Assembly (NCBI GenBank): GCA_965602225.1 | Contig: CBFCYE010000010.1 | Span: 1 to 64,000 of the forward strand | Length of the DNA stretch: 64,000 nt | Source: Tenderia sp965602225 | Lineage (GTDB): Bacteria; Pseudomonadota; Gammaproteobacteria; Tenderiales; Tenderiaceae | Reading direction: 5' to 3' | Shown: positions 25,951 to 34,849 of the stretch, one piece after another | Layout: every line of letters begins with the position of its first letter | Position numbering within the stretch: the first letter of the stretch is position 1 | Made by a program: the position numbers and the translations under genes | Notes under the pieces: model-generated | Database searches by the model: none | Told to the model about the DNA's origin: nothing | Seen by the model: only the letters and a program-made list of their open reading frames with translations

Positions 25951-25987
25951 AAAAAGCCCGCGAGGCCTAAGCTTCGCGGGCTTTTTT
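25951..25987. terminator. Bidirectional terminator between the reductase gene and hemY
   Basis: Stem AAAAAGCCCGCGA (25951-25963) / TCGCGGGCTTTTT (25974-25986). The A-run on one side and T-run on the other suit both strands, ending the plus-strand reductase gene and the minus-strand hem operon. Confidence 0.92.
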
Positions 25988-25989
25988 GT

Positions 25990-27273
25990 TTAGGCCTGGA
26001 CGGTTTCCAGCTGCGAATGGGTGGCTGGATTGAAATGTGGCCGAGGCAGGCTGGCGCGTTCAACCAGGCCGCTTTTCAATTCAGGCAGGGGAGCGTGTTC
26101 TGATGTCAGGACTAGGCCGCGGCGATAACATTCCAACGCCTGTGTCGGCTCGTTGAGGAAGGCCAGCAGATTGCCCAGTTCCTGGTAGGTTTCGGCGTTG
26201 GCGGCGATCTCCAGGCTCTGTTGCAGGTAGTCACGCGAAACCTGCCACTGGTGGGCGCGCATCGCCAGTCGCCCCAGTGTCAGCAGCAGCACCGGGTTGC
26301 TCTGGTGTTTTTTCAGCCAGTTGCGGCCACGCGCCAGATTAATCTCGGTGTCACCATCAAGCAGCCCATAGATGTAGATCAGGGAGTCACTCCACTCTTT
26401 GTTGATACGGTTATAGAGGATCTCCTCCACCGCATCTGCCTGGCCAAACTTGATCATTGAACAGGCAAAGTCGGTAATGATGTCTTCTTTGCTGCGTAAG
26501 TCCTTGGACATGCTGTTCCAGGTATCCCATAGCGCGGCAGCGTCTTTGTGTTTGGCGATATGGTTGATCAGGCCTGAATAGGCCAGGTGCTCGGTTTCGA
26601 AATATTTTGTTAGCGGCAGGGCCTTGTTGTGCTTTATCTCGGCTAATAGTTTGACCAGGGCCGGCCAGTCCTTGCTGTCGGTGTAGAGCTGGGCTAGTAG
26701 CGTCAGTACGGTCTGGTTTTTGTGTTGATTGCTGGGCAGCAGATTTAGGGTGGCGATGGCCTGTTGTGGTTTGCCAAAGTCGGCCTGGATCTGGGCCTGG
26801 GCAATGGTCAGCGCCAGTGAGTCCTTGGGGGTTTTCTGTTGTGCTAGCTGGATGTAACCATCGCGGCGGGCTTCGACGCCCTGGCCCTGGGCGGCGCGGG
26901 CGGCGGCCAGATAGGCCAGTGGTGCCAGCTCTTCATTACGGGCGGATTTGATCAGTAATCTTTCGGCGGCCTGCCATTGTCCCAGGTTGAGTTTCATCAT
27001 GCCTTGAGACAGTTGTTTGCGGCCGACATCAACCTTGTGGCGCTGATTCCAGCGCTTCATGCGGCGTGGTAGCAGGCCGGTGGCGATGAGCAGGCGGAAG
27101 GAGGCATAGAGCAGTACAAAACCGATTAGCAGGGCGGTAGCAAACAGCACGAAGCTGGTTTCGATGGTCCAGTCACGGAACGACAGCATGATATAGCCGG
27201 GATCCTGCATGGCATAGACGGCGACAACGGCCGCGCCTAGTAAAACGATGATAGTAGCGATGACCAGTTTCAT
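25990..27273 (-). CDS. hemY: HemY-like TPR membrane protein
   Basis: The proteobacterial HemY protein (not the Bacillus oxidase of the same name) is an inner-membrane protein with TPR repeats, linked to haem synthesis by its operon. The 427-residue protein has two N-terminal membrane segments (VIATIIVLLGAAVVAVYAM and FVLFATALLIGFVLLYASF). After these come the RRMKRWNQRHKVDVGRKQLSQG motif region and helical TPR units to the end. It overlaps hemX by four bases and is the last gene of the algZR-hemCDXY cluster, ending at the bidirectional terminator. Confidence 0.93.
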   Translation of the reverse strand: MKLVIATIIVLLGAAVVAVYAMQDPGYIMLSFRDWTIETSFVLFATALLIGFVLLYASFRLLIATGLLPRRMKRWNQRHKVDVGRKQLSQGMMKLNLGQWQAAERLLIKSARNEELAPLAYLAAARAAQGQGVEARRDGYIQLAQQKTPKDSLALTIAQAQIQADFGKPQQAIATLNLLPSNQHKNQTVLTLLAQLYTDSKDWPALVKLLAEIKHNKALPLTKYFETEHLAYSGLINHIAKHKDAAALWDTWNSMSKDLRSKEDIITDFACSMIKFGQADAVEEILYNRINKEWSDSLIYIYGLLDGDTEINLARGRNWLKKHQSNPVLLLTLGRLAMRAHQWQVSRDYLQQSLEIAANAETYQELGNLLAFLNEPTQALECYRRGLVLTSEHAPLPELKSGLVERASLPRPHFNPATHSQLETVQA

Positions 27274-28475
27274 AATCCTGTCACCTCCGCTTTCTGTTGG
27301 CTGTGCCAGTTGTCCAGCGCTTTTAAGGATCTGGAAATGTCAGGCAAGGCCGGGTTTAGTTCCAGGCTCTGGAGCGGGGCGATGCTGGTCAGCAGGTTGG
27401 CGGTGCCAGCGGCTGAGGTATCGAAGTAACTTTCAACCCAGTTTGTTGCGGTATTGAGGCTGGTCTGGAAGGTCTGGCTGTCACCTTGCAGCAGTGCCAG
27501 GCGGGCGGTTTCCAACTTCAGGCGCAGATTTTGTTGCAGGAAGAAGCGTTGCCCAGGTGGTAATAGTGCGGCGCTGTGGTCGCCACTGTTATGACGGATG
27601 GATACCAGTCCCTTGATATCGCTCCAGACTTTATTGAAAAAGCCGCGGACATCGGTGACTGCTGTCACCGCCGGTGTTTCTGTTACCGGGTCTGATTCGG
27701 CGGCTTCATTGCGTAGCGGCAGGCCGTCGATGCTGGCTTCCAGCTGGCTTAGTGTCAGGGCAATACCGCTGGTATCAATGTTGCTGATCTTACGCAGGGC
27801 GATGATGTCATCGGTGATGATTTGGCGTGCGTCGAGTAGCGCAGGGTCGGCGGCATCACGCAGGCGTTGGTCAGCAGCAACCAGTGCGGCAGCAGCGGCG
27901 GCCGGATTGTGATTGAGCTGGGCCTGGTGGTTGGCGATGTTGATCAGGTGACGGGCCTCGGCCACCAGCAGCTGGTCGTCTTTATTGCTGCGCAGGGAGT
28001 CACTGAGTTTGTTGAGTGAGTCGCTGATGGCGGCATCACCTTGTTGTAGTTCACTAACGCTGCTGGCCAGCTTGTCATCCAGACCGCTGACTTTGTTCTC
28101 CATGGAGTCGAGACGGTTTTGCAGCAGCTGGTTGGTGCTCTGCACGTTCTCGGCGATGGCGCGGCTTGATGTCGAGCCGGACTCTATTCCTGAGAGGCTG
28201 TTTTCGGTATTGCTAAGGCGCTGGCTCAGTGCGTCTTGTTCAATGCCGATCTGCTGCCAGGCCTTGTAGCCAGCGCCAACGGCGCCGATGGCAACCACCA
28301 GGGCAATGACAGCGATTGCGCCGCCAGACTTTTTGGCCGCTGGCTGGTCGCTGTTGTCGGTCATAGCCTCAATGGTTGGGCTTGCTGCGGTTTCTGGCTG
28401 GCTGGCTGAAGCCTCGATCTGTTTTTCAGGCGTTGGTGTTTCTGTGTCTGTTTTTTGTTGTGCTTTAGACATCAC
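27270..28475 (-). CDS. hemX: HemX-like membrane protein, operon with uroporphyrinogen synthase
   Basis: The 401-residue protein has a cytoplasmic Pro/Glu/Thr-rich N-terminus of about 50 residues, one membrane segment (GAIAVIALVVAIGAVGAGY), a coiled-coil part (about 75-150, QRLSNTENSLSGIESGS and following) and a C-terminal domain typical of the family (LLVAEARHLINIANHQAQL, QRFFLQQNLRLKLETARLALLQGD). HemX lies between hemD and hemY in many Gammaproteobacteria; its biochemical function is not known with certainty, and the former methyltransferase claim is not supported by this architecture. The gap to hemD is 16 bases. Confidence 0.93.
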   Translation of the reverse strand: MMSKAQQKTDTETPTPEKQIEASASQPETAASPTIEAMTDNSDQPAAKKSGGAIAVIALVVAIGAVGAGYKAWQQIGIEQDALSQRLSNTENSLSGIESGSTSSRAIAENVQSTNQLLQNRLDSMENKVSGLDDKLASSVSELQQGDAAISDSLNKLSDSLRSNKDDQLLVAEARHLINIANHQAQLNHNPAAAAAALVAADQRLRDAADPALLDARQIITDDIIALRKISNIDTSGIALTLSQLEASIDGLPLRNEAAESDPVTETPAVTAVTDVRGFFNKVWSDIKGLVSIRHNSGDHSAALLPPGQRFFLQQNLRLKLETARLALLQGDSQTFQTSLNTATNWVESYFDTSAAGTANLLTSIAPLQSLELNPALPDISRSLKALDNWHSQQKAEVTGL

Positions 28476-28491
28476 GCAGTCCTCAAAATCA

Positions 28492-29280
28492 TTAGTGGTT
28501 GTTGTTCAGGTCGTGTGTGCGCCAGGCCAGCATTGCCTCAGCTAACCCCTGGTCGTTAGTTTGCTTGCTGACGATGGCGGGGTGATGAAAACCGAGCTGT
28601 TGTGCCAGTTGGGCGGTGCGCTCGCTGATGACGATTAACTGTCGGGACAGCAGCCAGTCGCGCTGAACCCGGTCGCTAGCCATGTCATACAGGTTTTGCA
28701 GGCTCTCATTGCTGGTAGCGGTAATCAGGTCGATGGCTGGGCTGTGGTGGCTCAGTGGTGCCAGGTCGCCAGTTGGACGGGCGCGGCGATAGACCTCGGC
28801 GTATTCAACCGTGGCGCCACGTTGTGTTAGCGTTTGTGCCAGCAATTCACGTCCCCCTTGGCCGCGAAAGATGAGGATGTTGCGGCCCTTAACCTGTTGT
28901 AGTTCTGCCATCTCCAGCAAGGCCTCGCTGTTGCCGCCTGAAGCAGGGCATATCACAGCATTTGGCCATTGTTGTTCGACAGCCTTACGACTGCTATTGC
29001 CTACTGCTGCCAGCGTCAGTCCGGCAGGCAGTGCATCTCCGATCAGGTTGGCGGCAGCCTCTACTGCGTTAACGCTGATAAAGATTGCTATATCAAACCG
29101 ATCCAAACGGCCTACCAACGCTGCCGTTTGTTGTGGCGCCTGTGCCGCGAGGATCTCAAGACTGGGAAAGCTGATGGCCTTGCCGCCTTGTGCTTCGATC
29201 AGTTGGCACAGTGGACCGGCCTGCTTGGCCGGTCTTGTTACTGCCACTGTTATGCCCGTGAGGGCCTGTGTTTCAGTCAT
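28492..29280 (-). CDS. hemD: Uroporphyrinogen-III synthase
   Basis: HemD closes and inverts ring D of hydroxymethylbilane to give uroporphyrinogen III. The 262-residue protein is poorly conserved like all members, but shows VTRPAKQAGPLCQLIEAQGG at the N-terminus, a first-domain FISVNAVEAA, GNSSRKAVEQQWP, and a second-domain NILIFRGQGGRELL with YRRARP and DLITATSNESLQNL. It sits between hemC and hemX, which fixes the identity. Confidence 0.93.
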   Translation of the reverse strand: MTETQALTGITVAVTRPAKQAGPLCQLIEAQGGKAISFPSLEILAAQAPQQTAALVGRLDRFDIAIFISVNAVEAAANLIGDALPAGLTLAAVGNSSRKAVEQQWPNAVICPASGGNSEALLEMAELQQVKGRNILIFRGQGGRELLAQTLTQRGATVEYAEVYRRARPTGDLAPLSHHSPAIDLITATSNESLQNLYDMASDRVQRDWLLSRQLIVISERTAQLAQQLGFHHPAIVSKQTNDQGLAEAMLAWRTHDLNNNH

Positions 29281-29340
29281 GCCGGCTTCGATATTGAAGT
29301 TTTGATGCTAACACCAACAACATCGCCATGCTATGGCCGA

Positions 29341-30276
29341 CTATTCGGCGTTTTGGTAGAGGGCGTCGAGGATCTCTTTGGCACCGCGTGAGAGCAGATC
29401 GTCGGCCAGACTGGTGCCTAGTCGTTCCGCTTCGCTGGCAGGTCCTGAAACTTCACCGCGGATCATTTCGCTGGCATCGGGTTGGCCCACCAGGCCACGT
29501 AAGTGCAGGGTATCGCCATCAAGTACGGCATAGCCGGCAATCGGTACCTGACAACCCCCTTCAAGACGGTTGTTCATGGCCCGTTCGGCGATGACGCGGG
29601 TATAGGTTTCAGCGTCGTTCAGGGCGGCTAGCAGTCCATTGACACGCTCGTCATCAGTGCGGCATTCGATACCGACAGCGCCCTGGCCGATGGCTGGCAG
29701 ACTGATGTCTGTTTCCATTAGCTGGGTAATGCGGTCGTTAAAGCCAAGGCGAATCAGGCCGGCAGCGGCGAGAATGATGGCGTCGTACTGTCCTTCGTCG
29801 AGCTTGCGCAGGCGGGTATTGACGTTGCCGCGCAGGTCGATGATTTGTAGGTCTGGGCGTCTTTCACGCAGCTGACACTGACGGCGCATGCTTGAGGTGC
29901 CGACTTTGGCACCCTGGGGTAGCTCATCCAGCGTTTTGAATGTGTTAGAGACAAAGGCATCGCGCGGGTCTTCGCGTTCGCAGATCACTGCCAGGTGTAG
30001 GCCTTCAGGGAATTCTACCGGCACGTCCTTCATAGAATGAACGGCGATATCGGCATCGCCCTCAAGCATGCACACTTCCAGCTCTTTAACGAACAGGCCC
30101 TTGCCGCCAATCTTGGCTAGTGGGCTGTCGAGGATCTTGTCACCCTGGGTGCTCATGCCCAGCAGCTCTACTTCCAGGCCGGGGTGGGCAGCTATCAGAC
30201 TGTCACGGACGAATTCCGCCTGCCACATGGCCAGCGGGCTTTTACGGGTTGCGATACGAATGGTTTGCTTCGACAT
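29341..30276 (-). CDS. hemC: Porphobilinogen deaminase (hydroxymethylbilane synthase)
   Basis: HemC polymerises four porphobilinogens to hydroxymethylbilane on a dipyrromethane cofactor. ATG 30276 is chosen over the in-frame start 54 bases upstream because it carries AAAGGAA at good spacing and yields the family start MSKQTIRIATRKSPLAMWQ. At 311 residues it is normal. The cofactor-binding cysteine is in GGCQVPIAGYA, and SMKDVP, SSMRRQCQL and IDLRGNVNTRLRKLD bind the chain. It is the first haem gene behind algR, 75 bases downstream. Confidence 0.96.
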   Translation of the reverse strand: MSKQTIRIATRKSPLAMWQAEFVRDSLIAAHPGLEVELLGMSTQGDKILDSPLAKIGGKGLFVKELEVCMLEGDADIAVHSMKDVPVEFPEGLHLAVICEREDPRDAFVSNTFKTLDELPQGAKVGTSSMRRQCQLRERRPDLQIIDLRGNVNTRLRKLDEGQYDAIILAAAGLIRLGFNDRITQLMETDISLPAIGQGAVGIECRTDDERVNGLLAALNDAETYTRVIAERAMNNRLEGGCQVPIAGYAVLDGDTLHLRGLVGQPDASEMIRGEVSGPASEAERLGTSLADDLLSRGAKEILDALYQNAE

Positions 30277-30351
30277 ATTAATTCCTTTCAGCGAACCGCA
30301 TATGCTAAGGCCTGGGGCCGATGGAATCAATATTATTAGTGTTATCAGCCG

Positions 30352-31083
30352 CTAAGAAAGTTCGCTGATCAGTTTCCGTACCGTAGGCAGCTGGCGGCGG
30401 CTAACCTCAAGTAAGGCGTCGCAACCGCGCAGACGCAGTTGAAAGTGGTTGTCGCTGACCTTTTCCAGGGCCTCGATACAGCTATTGGCCACCAGTGAGT
30501 TGCGATGGATGCGGGTGAAGTTGTCACCGAATTCCTGTTCCAGACTCTTGAGTGGGTCGTCGATCAGCACTTCACCATTCTTGTGGTGGACGACGACATA
30601 TTTACTGTCAGAGTGAAAATAATAGATATCTTCGATAGGAATCAGTTTGATGCCGCCGCGCTGGTGGGCACTGATGTGGCTGCGATTGGTGTGCTGGTCT
30701 TTCGCTGCTTTGTCGAGTTGGCTGCGTAGCAGGGGCTGGGCTTTGTTCAGCGCCTGTTCCAGCCGAGTTCGGCGGATGGGTTTGAGCAGATAGTCGATGG
30801 CATTGGCATCAAAGGCCTCCAGTGCATGCTCGCTGTAGGCGGTGGTGAAGATCACTGCTGGAGCAGGCTCTAGTTGGCCCAGGTGGATGGCGGCTTCCAG
30901 GCCGCTCATTTCGGGCATATTGATGTCGAGCAGGACTACATCAGGGGCTAGTTGTTGTGCCTGTTCGATTGCGGCGTGACCATTGTGCGCTTCGCCAATG
31001 ACTATATGATTACCAATGTCGCCGAGCAGGTCTTGCAGGCGGCTGCGGGCCAGGGGTTCATCGTCTACGATCAGGATTTTCAT
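30352..31083 (-). CDS. algR: LytTR-family response regulator AlgR
   Basis: The 243-residue protein consists of a receiver domain (IVDDEPLAR at the start, phosphorylation site Asp53 in VVLLDINMPEMSG) and a C-terminal LytTR DNA-binding domain (about 140-240, IPIEDIYYFHSDSKYVVVHHKNGE, FTRIHRNSLVANSCIEAL, and a final SRRQLPTVRKLI). Together with the kinase upstream this is the AlgZ/AlgR pair that in Pseudomonas controls alginate, type IV pili and more. It overlaps algZ by four bases. The placement directly ahead of hemC, hemD, hemX and hemY is as in Pseudomonas. No alginate genes are visible. Confidence 0.92.
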   Translation of the reverse strand: MKILIVDDEPLARSRLQDLLGDIGNHIVIGEAHNGHAAIEQAQQLAPDVVLLDINMPEMSGLEAAIHLGQLEPAPAVIFTTAYSEHALEAFDANAIDYLLKPIRRTRLEQALNKAQPLLRSQLDKAAKDQHTNRSHISAHQRGGIKLIPIEDIYYFHSDSKYVVVHHKNGEVLIDDPLKSLEQEFGDNFTRIHRNSLVANSCIEALEKVSDNHFQLRLRGCDALLEVSRRQLPTVRKLISELS

Positions 31084-32159
31084 GGTTTTGAATGCGGCTG
31101 GTAAGGAAAGCGTAGCTCAACCTGGTAGCTATTGCCTTGCTGCTGGTTGGTAAGCCTGCCGTCTTCCTGGAAATGGGCCTGTAGCCGTTGGCGGGTGTTG
31201 TCCAGGGCGATGTGCATGCCCTGACGTTTGCGTGACGTGCCCTCATCGGTGCCAGGCAAGGGGTTGGTGATGGTGAGTGTCAGGGTGTTGCCCTTGCGTT
31301 GGCCTTGGATGGTAATGGTGCCGCCCAGACTGATGATTTCAACACCATGACAGATGGCGTTTTCCAACAAGGGTTGCAGGGTCAGTGAGGGCAGTGAGGC
31401 GTCCTGCGGGATAGCATCTATGTCCCAATCGATAGTCAGTCGCTCACCCAGACGCAGTTTTTCCATGTCGAGATAGCGTTGGGCAATTTCGATCTCGGTG
31501 GCAAAAGGCAGTCGGGCCTCGGCATCGTTGAGGGTGTGGCGGAACAGATCTGATAAATCCTCCACTGCCTCTTCGGCCCGCTGTGGCTGGTGTCGGATCA
31601 GGCTGGCGATAGTGTTGAGGGAGTTGAACAAGAAATGGGGGCGGATGCGCGCCTGTAGCGCCTGCATCCGAAACTGGTTTTCGGCCTCGATGTTGAGTTT
31701 GAGCTGATGTTGTAGATAGAAGTAGCGCAGGGTCAGCAGGCTGGCAATGGCGCAGATGGCCAGGTTGCGACTGAAAAATTCCAGGTGACTCATATTGATT
31801 TGCAGGGCGCCGGCACCAAAGCGGAGGCTGAGCTGAAAGGCCGCTTCGCTAAAGGTGATGGTGGTCAGCAATAGCAAACAAAAGGCCGCGATGGCTGCTA
31901 GATTATTGTTGAGTTTTGCCAGCTGGGGCCTTAACGAACACAGCAGGGCGGTGGAGCAGAGCGCAATCCAGAGGATGTAGATTGAGATCAGGCTGAGATA
32001 GTCCCAGTCTCCGCCGCGGGCGCTAGGTGTGGCCAGGGTGAGGACGAAGGCCAGCAGCTCGGCGATGATGATCACCGAAAAGACGATCCGGATGTGACAG
32101 AAGTCGGGCAGGAAGGTCTTGTTCCTGTTGGAGCTGCTGTTTTCCAGGGTCGGGCTCAT
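31080..32159 (-). CDS. algZ: LytS-type sensor histidine kinase AlgZ (FimS)
   Basis: A 359-residue membrane kinase of the LytS/AlgZ type. Several N-terminal membrane segments (VFSVIIIAELLAFVLTLA, YILWIALCSTALLCSL, AAIAAFCLLLLTTIT and others) are followed by the His_kinase motif ALQARIRPHFLFNSLNTIA carrying the phosphoacceptor histidine. The C-terminal ATPase has LQPLLENAICHGV and GMHIALDNTRQRLQAHF. The start is at 32159 and the stop overlaps algR. The gene is divergent from argH with about 150 bases between. Confidence 0.92.
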   Translation of the reverse strand: MSPTLENSSSNRNKTFLPDFCHIRIVFSVIIIAELLAFVLTLATPSARGGDWDYLSLISIYILWIALCSTALLCSLRPQLAKLNNNLAAIAAFCLLLLTTITFSEAAFQLSLRFGAGALQINMSHLEFFSRNLAICAIASLLTLRYFYLQHQLKLNIEAENQFRMQALQARIRPHFLFNSLNTIASLIRHQPQRAEEAVEDLSDLFRHTLNDAEARLPFATEIEIAQRYLDMEKLRLGERLTIDWDIDAIPQDASLPSLTLQPLLENAICHGVEIISLGGTITIQGQRKGNTLTLTITNPLPGTDEGTSRKRQGMHIALDNTRQRLQAHFQEDGRLTNQQQGNSYQVELRFPYQPHSKP

Positions 32160-32316
32160 GTTGGCGTTGTATTTCCTCTGTGCTGCGTGGTGATAAATGT
32201 TCTATGCCCAAGATAGTATCGGACCTTACTGGTGTTTGTCTTATTTCCGGCAGGGATTCAGTGCCTTGAGGCGGAATGCTATACTTGCCAAAATTTTTCT
32301 AGACCAAGGAATTATC

Positions 32317-33702
32317 GTGACAGAACAGAGCAGCAAGCCCTGGGCCGGGCGCTTTACCGAACCGACTGACGCATTTGTTGAGGCCTTTACTGCTTCGATC
32401 GGTTTTGATCAGCGCCTCTATCGTCACGATATCTCTGGTTCCAGGGCGCACGCACAGATGTTGGCCCATATAGGCGTGCTGACCGAAGCAGAGTGCCAGC
32501 AGATTTTGCAGGGCCTGGATCAGGTGCAGGCTGAGATCGAATCAGGCCAGCTGCAATGGTCGGTGGCGCTTGAAGATGTGCACATGAATATCGAGGCGCG
32601 TCTGACTGCGCTGATTGGTGATGCCGGCAAAAAACTGCATACCGGCCGTTCACGTAATGACCAGGTGGCCACCGATATCCGCCTCTATCTGCGTGATGAG
32701 ATCGATGCTATTCAGGCCGAGCTGAAGCGTTTGCAGATAGCTCTGATTGATCTGGCTGAGCGTGAATTCGATGCCATCATGCCCGGTTTTACCCACCTGC
32801 AGGTGGCCCAGCCGGTGACCTTTGGCCATCACATGCTGGCTTGGTTTGAGATGCTGGTGCGTGATGCACAGCGGCTGGTTGATTGTCGCAAGCGCGTTAA
32901 CGTAATGCCGCTGGGTTCTGCGGCTCTGGCTGGCACTAGCTATCCAATTGATAGGGAATACACCGCCAAGCTGCTGGGTTTTGATAGCGTTACAGAGAAT
33001 TCTCTTGATGCGGTCAGTGATAGGGATTTCGCCATCGAATTCTGTGCTGCGGCATCGCTGATAATGACCCATCTGTCGCGCTTCTCCGAAGAGCTGATTC
33101 TGTGGGCCTCGGCGCAGTTCAATTTTGTCGATATTCCCGATGCCTTTTGCACCGGTTCATCGATCATGCCGCAGAAGAAAAACCCTGATGTGCCTGAACT
33201 GGTGCGTGGCAAGACCGGTCGCGTCAACGGTCACTTGATTTCGCTGCTGACCCTGATGAAGGGTCAGCCTTTAGCTTATAACAAGGATAATCAGGAAGAT
33301 AAGGAGCCACTGTTCGACGTCGTTGATACCCTGCGTGGTTCATTCAAGGTCTATGCTGACATGATGGCGGCCCTGACTATCAAGCGGGACAACATGGAAC
33401 AGGCCGCGTTGCAGGGCTTTTCCACCGCCACTGATTTGGCTGACTATCTGGTTCGCAACGGTGTACCCTTCCGTGATGCCCATGAGGTGGTAGGCAAGGC
33501 GGTGCGTTTGGGGGTTGATACTAGCCGTGATCTGGCCGAAATGACGCTGGCGGAGTTGCAGCAGTTCTCGGATGCAATCGGTGATGATGTGTTTGATGTG
33601 TTGACTCTGCAGGGCTCGGTGGCGGCGCGTGATCATATTGGCGGCACTGCCCCGAGTCAGGTCAAGGCGGCGGCTGCGCGGGCGCGCAACCGATTGATGT
33701 AG
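32317..33702 (+). CDS. argH: Argininosuccinate lyase
   Basis: ArgH cleaves argininosuccinate to arginine and fumarate, the last step of arginine synthesis. The frame is open to 32197, but GTG 32317, with AAGGA seven bases ahead, gives the correct N-terminus (TEQSSKPWAGRFTEPTDAFVEAF) and 461 residues. Signatures: HTGRSRNDQVATDIRLYLRD, TFGHHMLAWFEMLVRD and the fumarase/lyase motif GSSIMPQKKNPD with the catalytic serine. The TAG stop lies inside the left arm of the inverted repeat at 33699-33775. Confidence 0.96.
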   Translation: MTEQSSKPWAGRFTEPTDAFVEAFTASIGFDQRLYRHDISGSRAHAQMLAHIGVLTEAECQQILQGLDQVQAEIESGQLQWSVALEDVHMNIEARLTALIGDAGKKLHTGRSRNDQVATDIRLYLRDEIDAIQAELKRLQIALIDLAEREFDAIMPGFTHLQVAQPVTFGHHMLAWFEMLVRDAQRLVDCRKRVNVMPLGSAALAGTSYPIDREYTAKLLGFDSVTENSLDAVSDRDFAIEFCAAASLIMTHLSRFSEELILWASAQFNFVDIPDAFCTGSSIMPQKKNPDVPELVRGKTGRVNGHLISLLTLMKGQPLAYNKDNQEDKEPLFDVVDTLRGSFKVYADMMAALTIKRDNMEQAALQGFSTATDLADYLVRNGVPFRDAHEVVGKAVRLGVDTSRDLAEMTLAELQQFSDAIGDDVFDVLTLQGSVAARDHIGGTAPSQVKAAAARARNRLM

Positions 33703-33775
33703 GGTGCGCACTGCGCAGCAAAATCTTTGGGAATGGCGGTAGTCGAAGAATGAAGGTGCGCAGTGCGCACCCTAC
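33699..33775. repeat. Perfect 19-bp inverted repeat overlapping the argH stop
   Basis: GTAGGGTGCGCACTGCGCA at 33699-33717 and its exact inverse at 33757-33775, separated by 39 bases. Each arm has its own small palindrome (TGCGCACTGCGCA type). Sequences of the kind GGTGCGCACTGCGCACC are common dispersed repeats in Proteobacteria, so this is probably a REP-like element rather than a terminator; no T-run follows. The argH stop codon TAG (33700-33702) is part of the left arm. Confidence 0.8.
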
Positions 33776-33792
33776 CTCCGCTGGCTTGGTTG

Positions 33793-34638
33793 TTAGCTGG
33801 CTTTGGCGATGGCCATGCCGGCTGCTTTGGCATCGTTGATGCCGTTGCTGATACGTTGCAACATCAGGTTGGCATCGTCGCCTTTTTGCCAGGTGGTCAG
33901 GCCGCAATAGGGCTTGATCTTGATTGCCTGGTTGTCATCGCCAACCAGTTCAAGTTCATCAATCAGCTCGCAGAGCTTCTGTGCCAGCGTTTCGGTGGCA
34001 TCAGCGGGAGTTTCTGGCAGAACTAGCAAGAAATCAGCGCCATCGTAGCGACCGATGATGTCAGCCCAGCGCATTTGCTCTTTTAGCAGTTGTCCGACTT
34101 TAGTCCAGGCCTCTTCCTGATATTTGACTTCGTTTTGTGGCTCCAGACCGTCCAGTTCAACGTGAAGTTTGATCAGTGACAGCGGATTGCCATAGCGGCG
34201 GCTGCGAGAAATTAGTGGTTCCAGGCCCTGTAACAGGGCGCGGCGATTGGGCAGGCCGGTCACAGGGTCACGGGTGGTTAGCTGTTGCAGATCCTCTTCC
34301 AGGCGATCACGCTCCAGGCGCAGGCGTTGTTCTGTGGTGATGTCGATGTAAAACTGGCTGCGTTTACCGTCATCGCTGGTCTGGCTGTGGCAGTGTAGCC
34401 AGCGCTGGGCATCACCATTCTGTAGCAGGATTGTTTCGGGCGGTGAAGTCAGGATGCTATTTAGCTCCTTGGGCAGGTCAGCAGTGGATTTGCCACTGAG
34501 CTGTTCTGTCGTTATGCCCAGCATCTGTTCCAGGCTGCTGTTATGCCACTGAATGTTGCCCTTTTCGTCCATTAGGACGATGCCTATGGGTGAATGTTGC
34601 AGGGCATCTTGCATGCCGCTGAGAGTGATGTTTTCCAT
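33793..34638 (-). CDS. PAS-GGDEF protein with degenerate GGDEF motif
   Basis: A 281-residue cytoplasmic protein with an N-terminal PAS domain (about 5-110, HSPIGIVLMDEKGNIQWHN), a short coiled linker and a GGDEF domain (RDPVTGLPNRRALLQGL at its start). The signature place reads GRYDGADFLL, so GG(D/E)EF is DGADF: the second Gly is present but the Asp/Glu-Glu pair is lost. Diguanylate cyclase activity is doubtful, and the protein may act as a sensor or binding protein instead. No EAL domain is present. It is divergent from cyaA with a 211-base intergenic region. Confidence 0.85.
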   Translation of the reverse strand: MENITLSGMQDALQHSPIGIVLMDEKGNIQWHNSSLEQMLGITTEQLSGKSTADLPKELNSILTSPPETILLQNGDAQRWLHCHSQTSDDGKRSQFYIDITTEQRLRLERDRLEEDLQQLTTRDPVTGLPNRRALLQGLEPLISRSRRYGNPLSLIKLHVELDGLEPQNEVKYQEEAWTKVGQLLKEQMRWADIIGRYDGADFLLVLPETPADATETLAQKLCELIDELELVGDDNQAIKIKPYCGLTTWQKGDDANLMLQRISNGINDAKAAGMAIAKAS

Positions 34639-34849
34639 TGGTTTTTTGCTCCCCTAGGATTAATGAGATAGGTATACCTTAAAAGCACCTGTGATGCCAA
34701 GTGGATCGGGCCGTTTGGCTGATATAGCTTTTTCAGGGTTTGGGATTAACCGACAGGCTAAGGAGGGGGCTTGTTTAGAGTGTTTTTTGTCGCTGTGGAT
34801 ATCAAGTTTTTTGCGCTGATGACCGATATGATATTGGTCGGGAGAGCGA

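Noticed and set aside
32197..32316. Longer argH N-terminus
   Set aside because: The additional 40 residues do not resemble ArgH and lack a ribosome binding site; GTG 32317 has AAGGA ahead.
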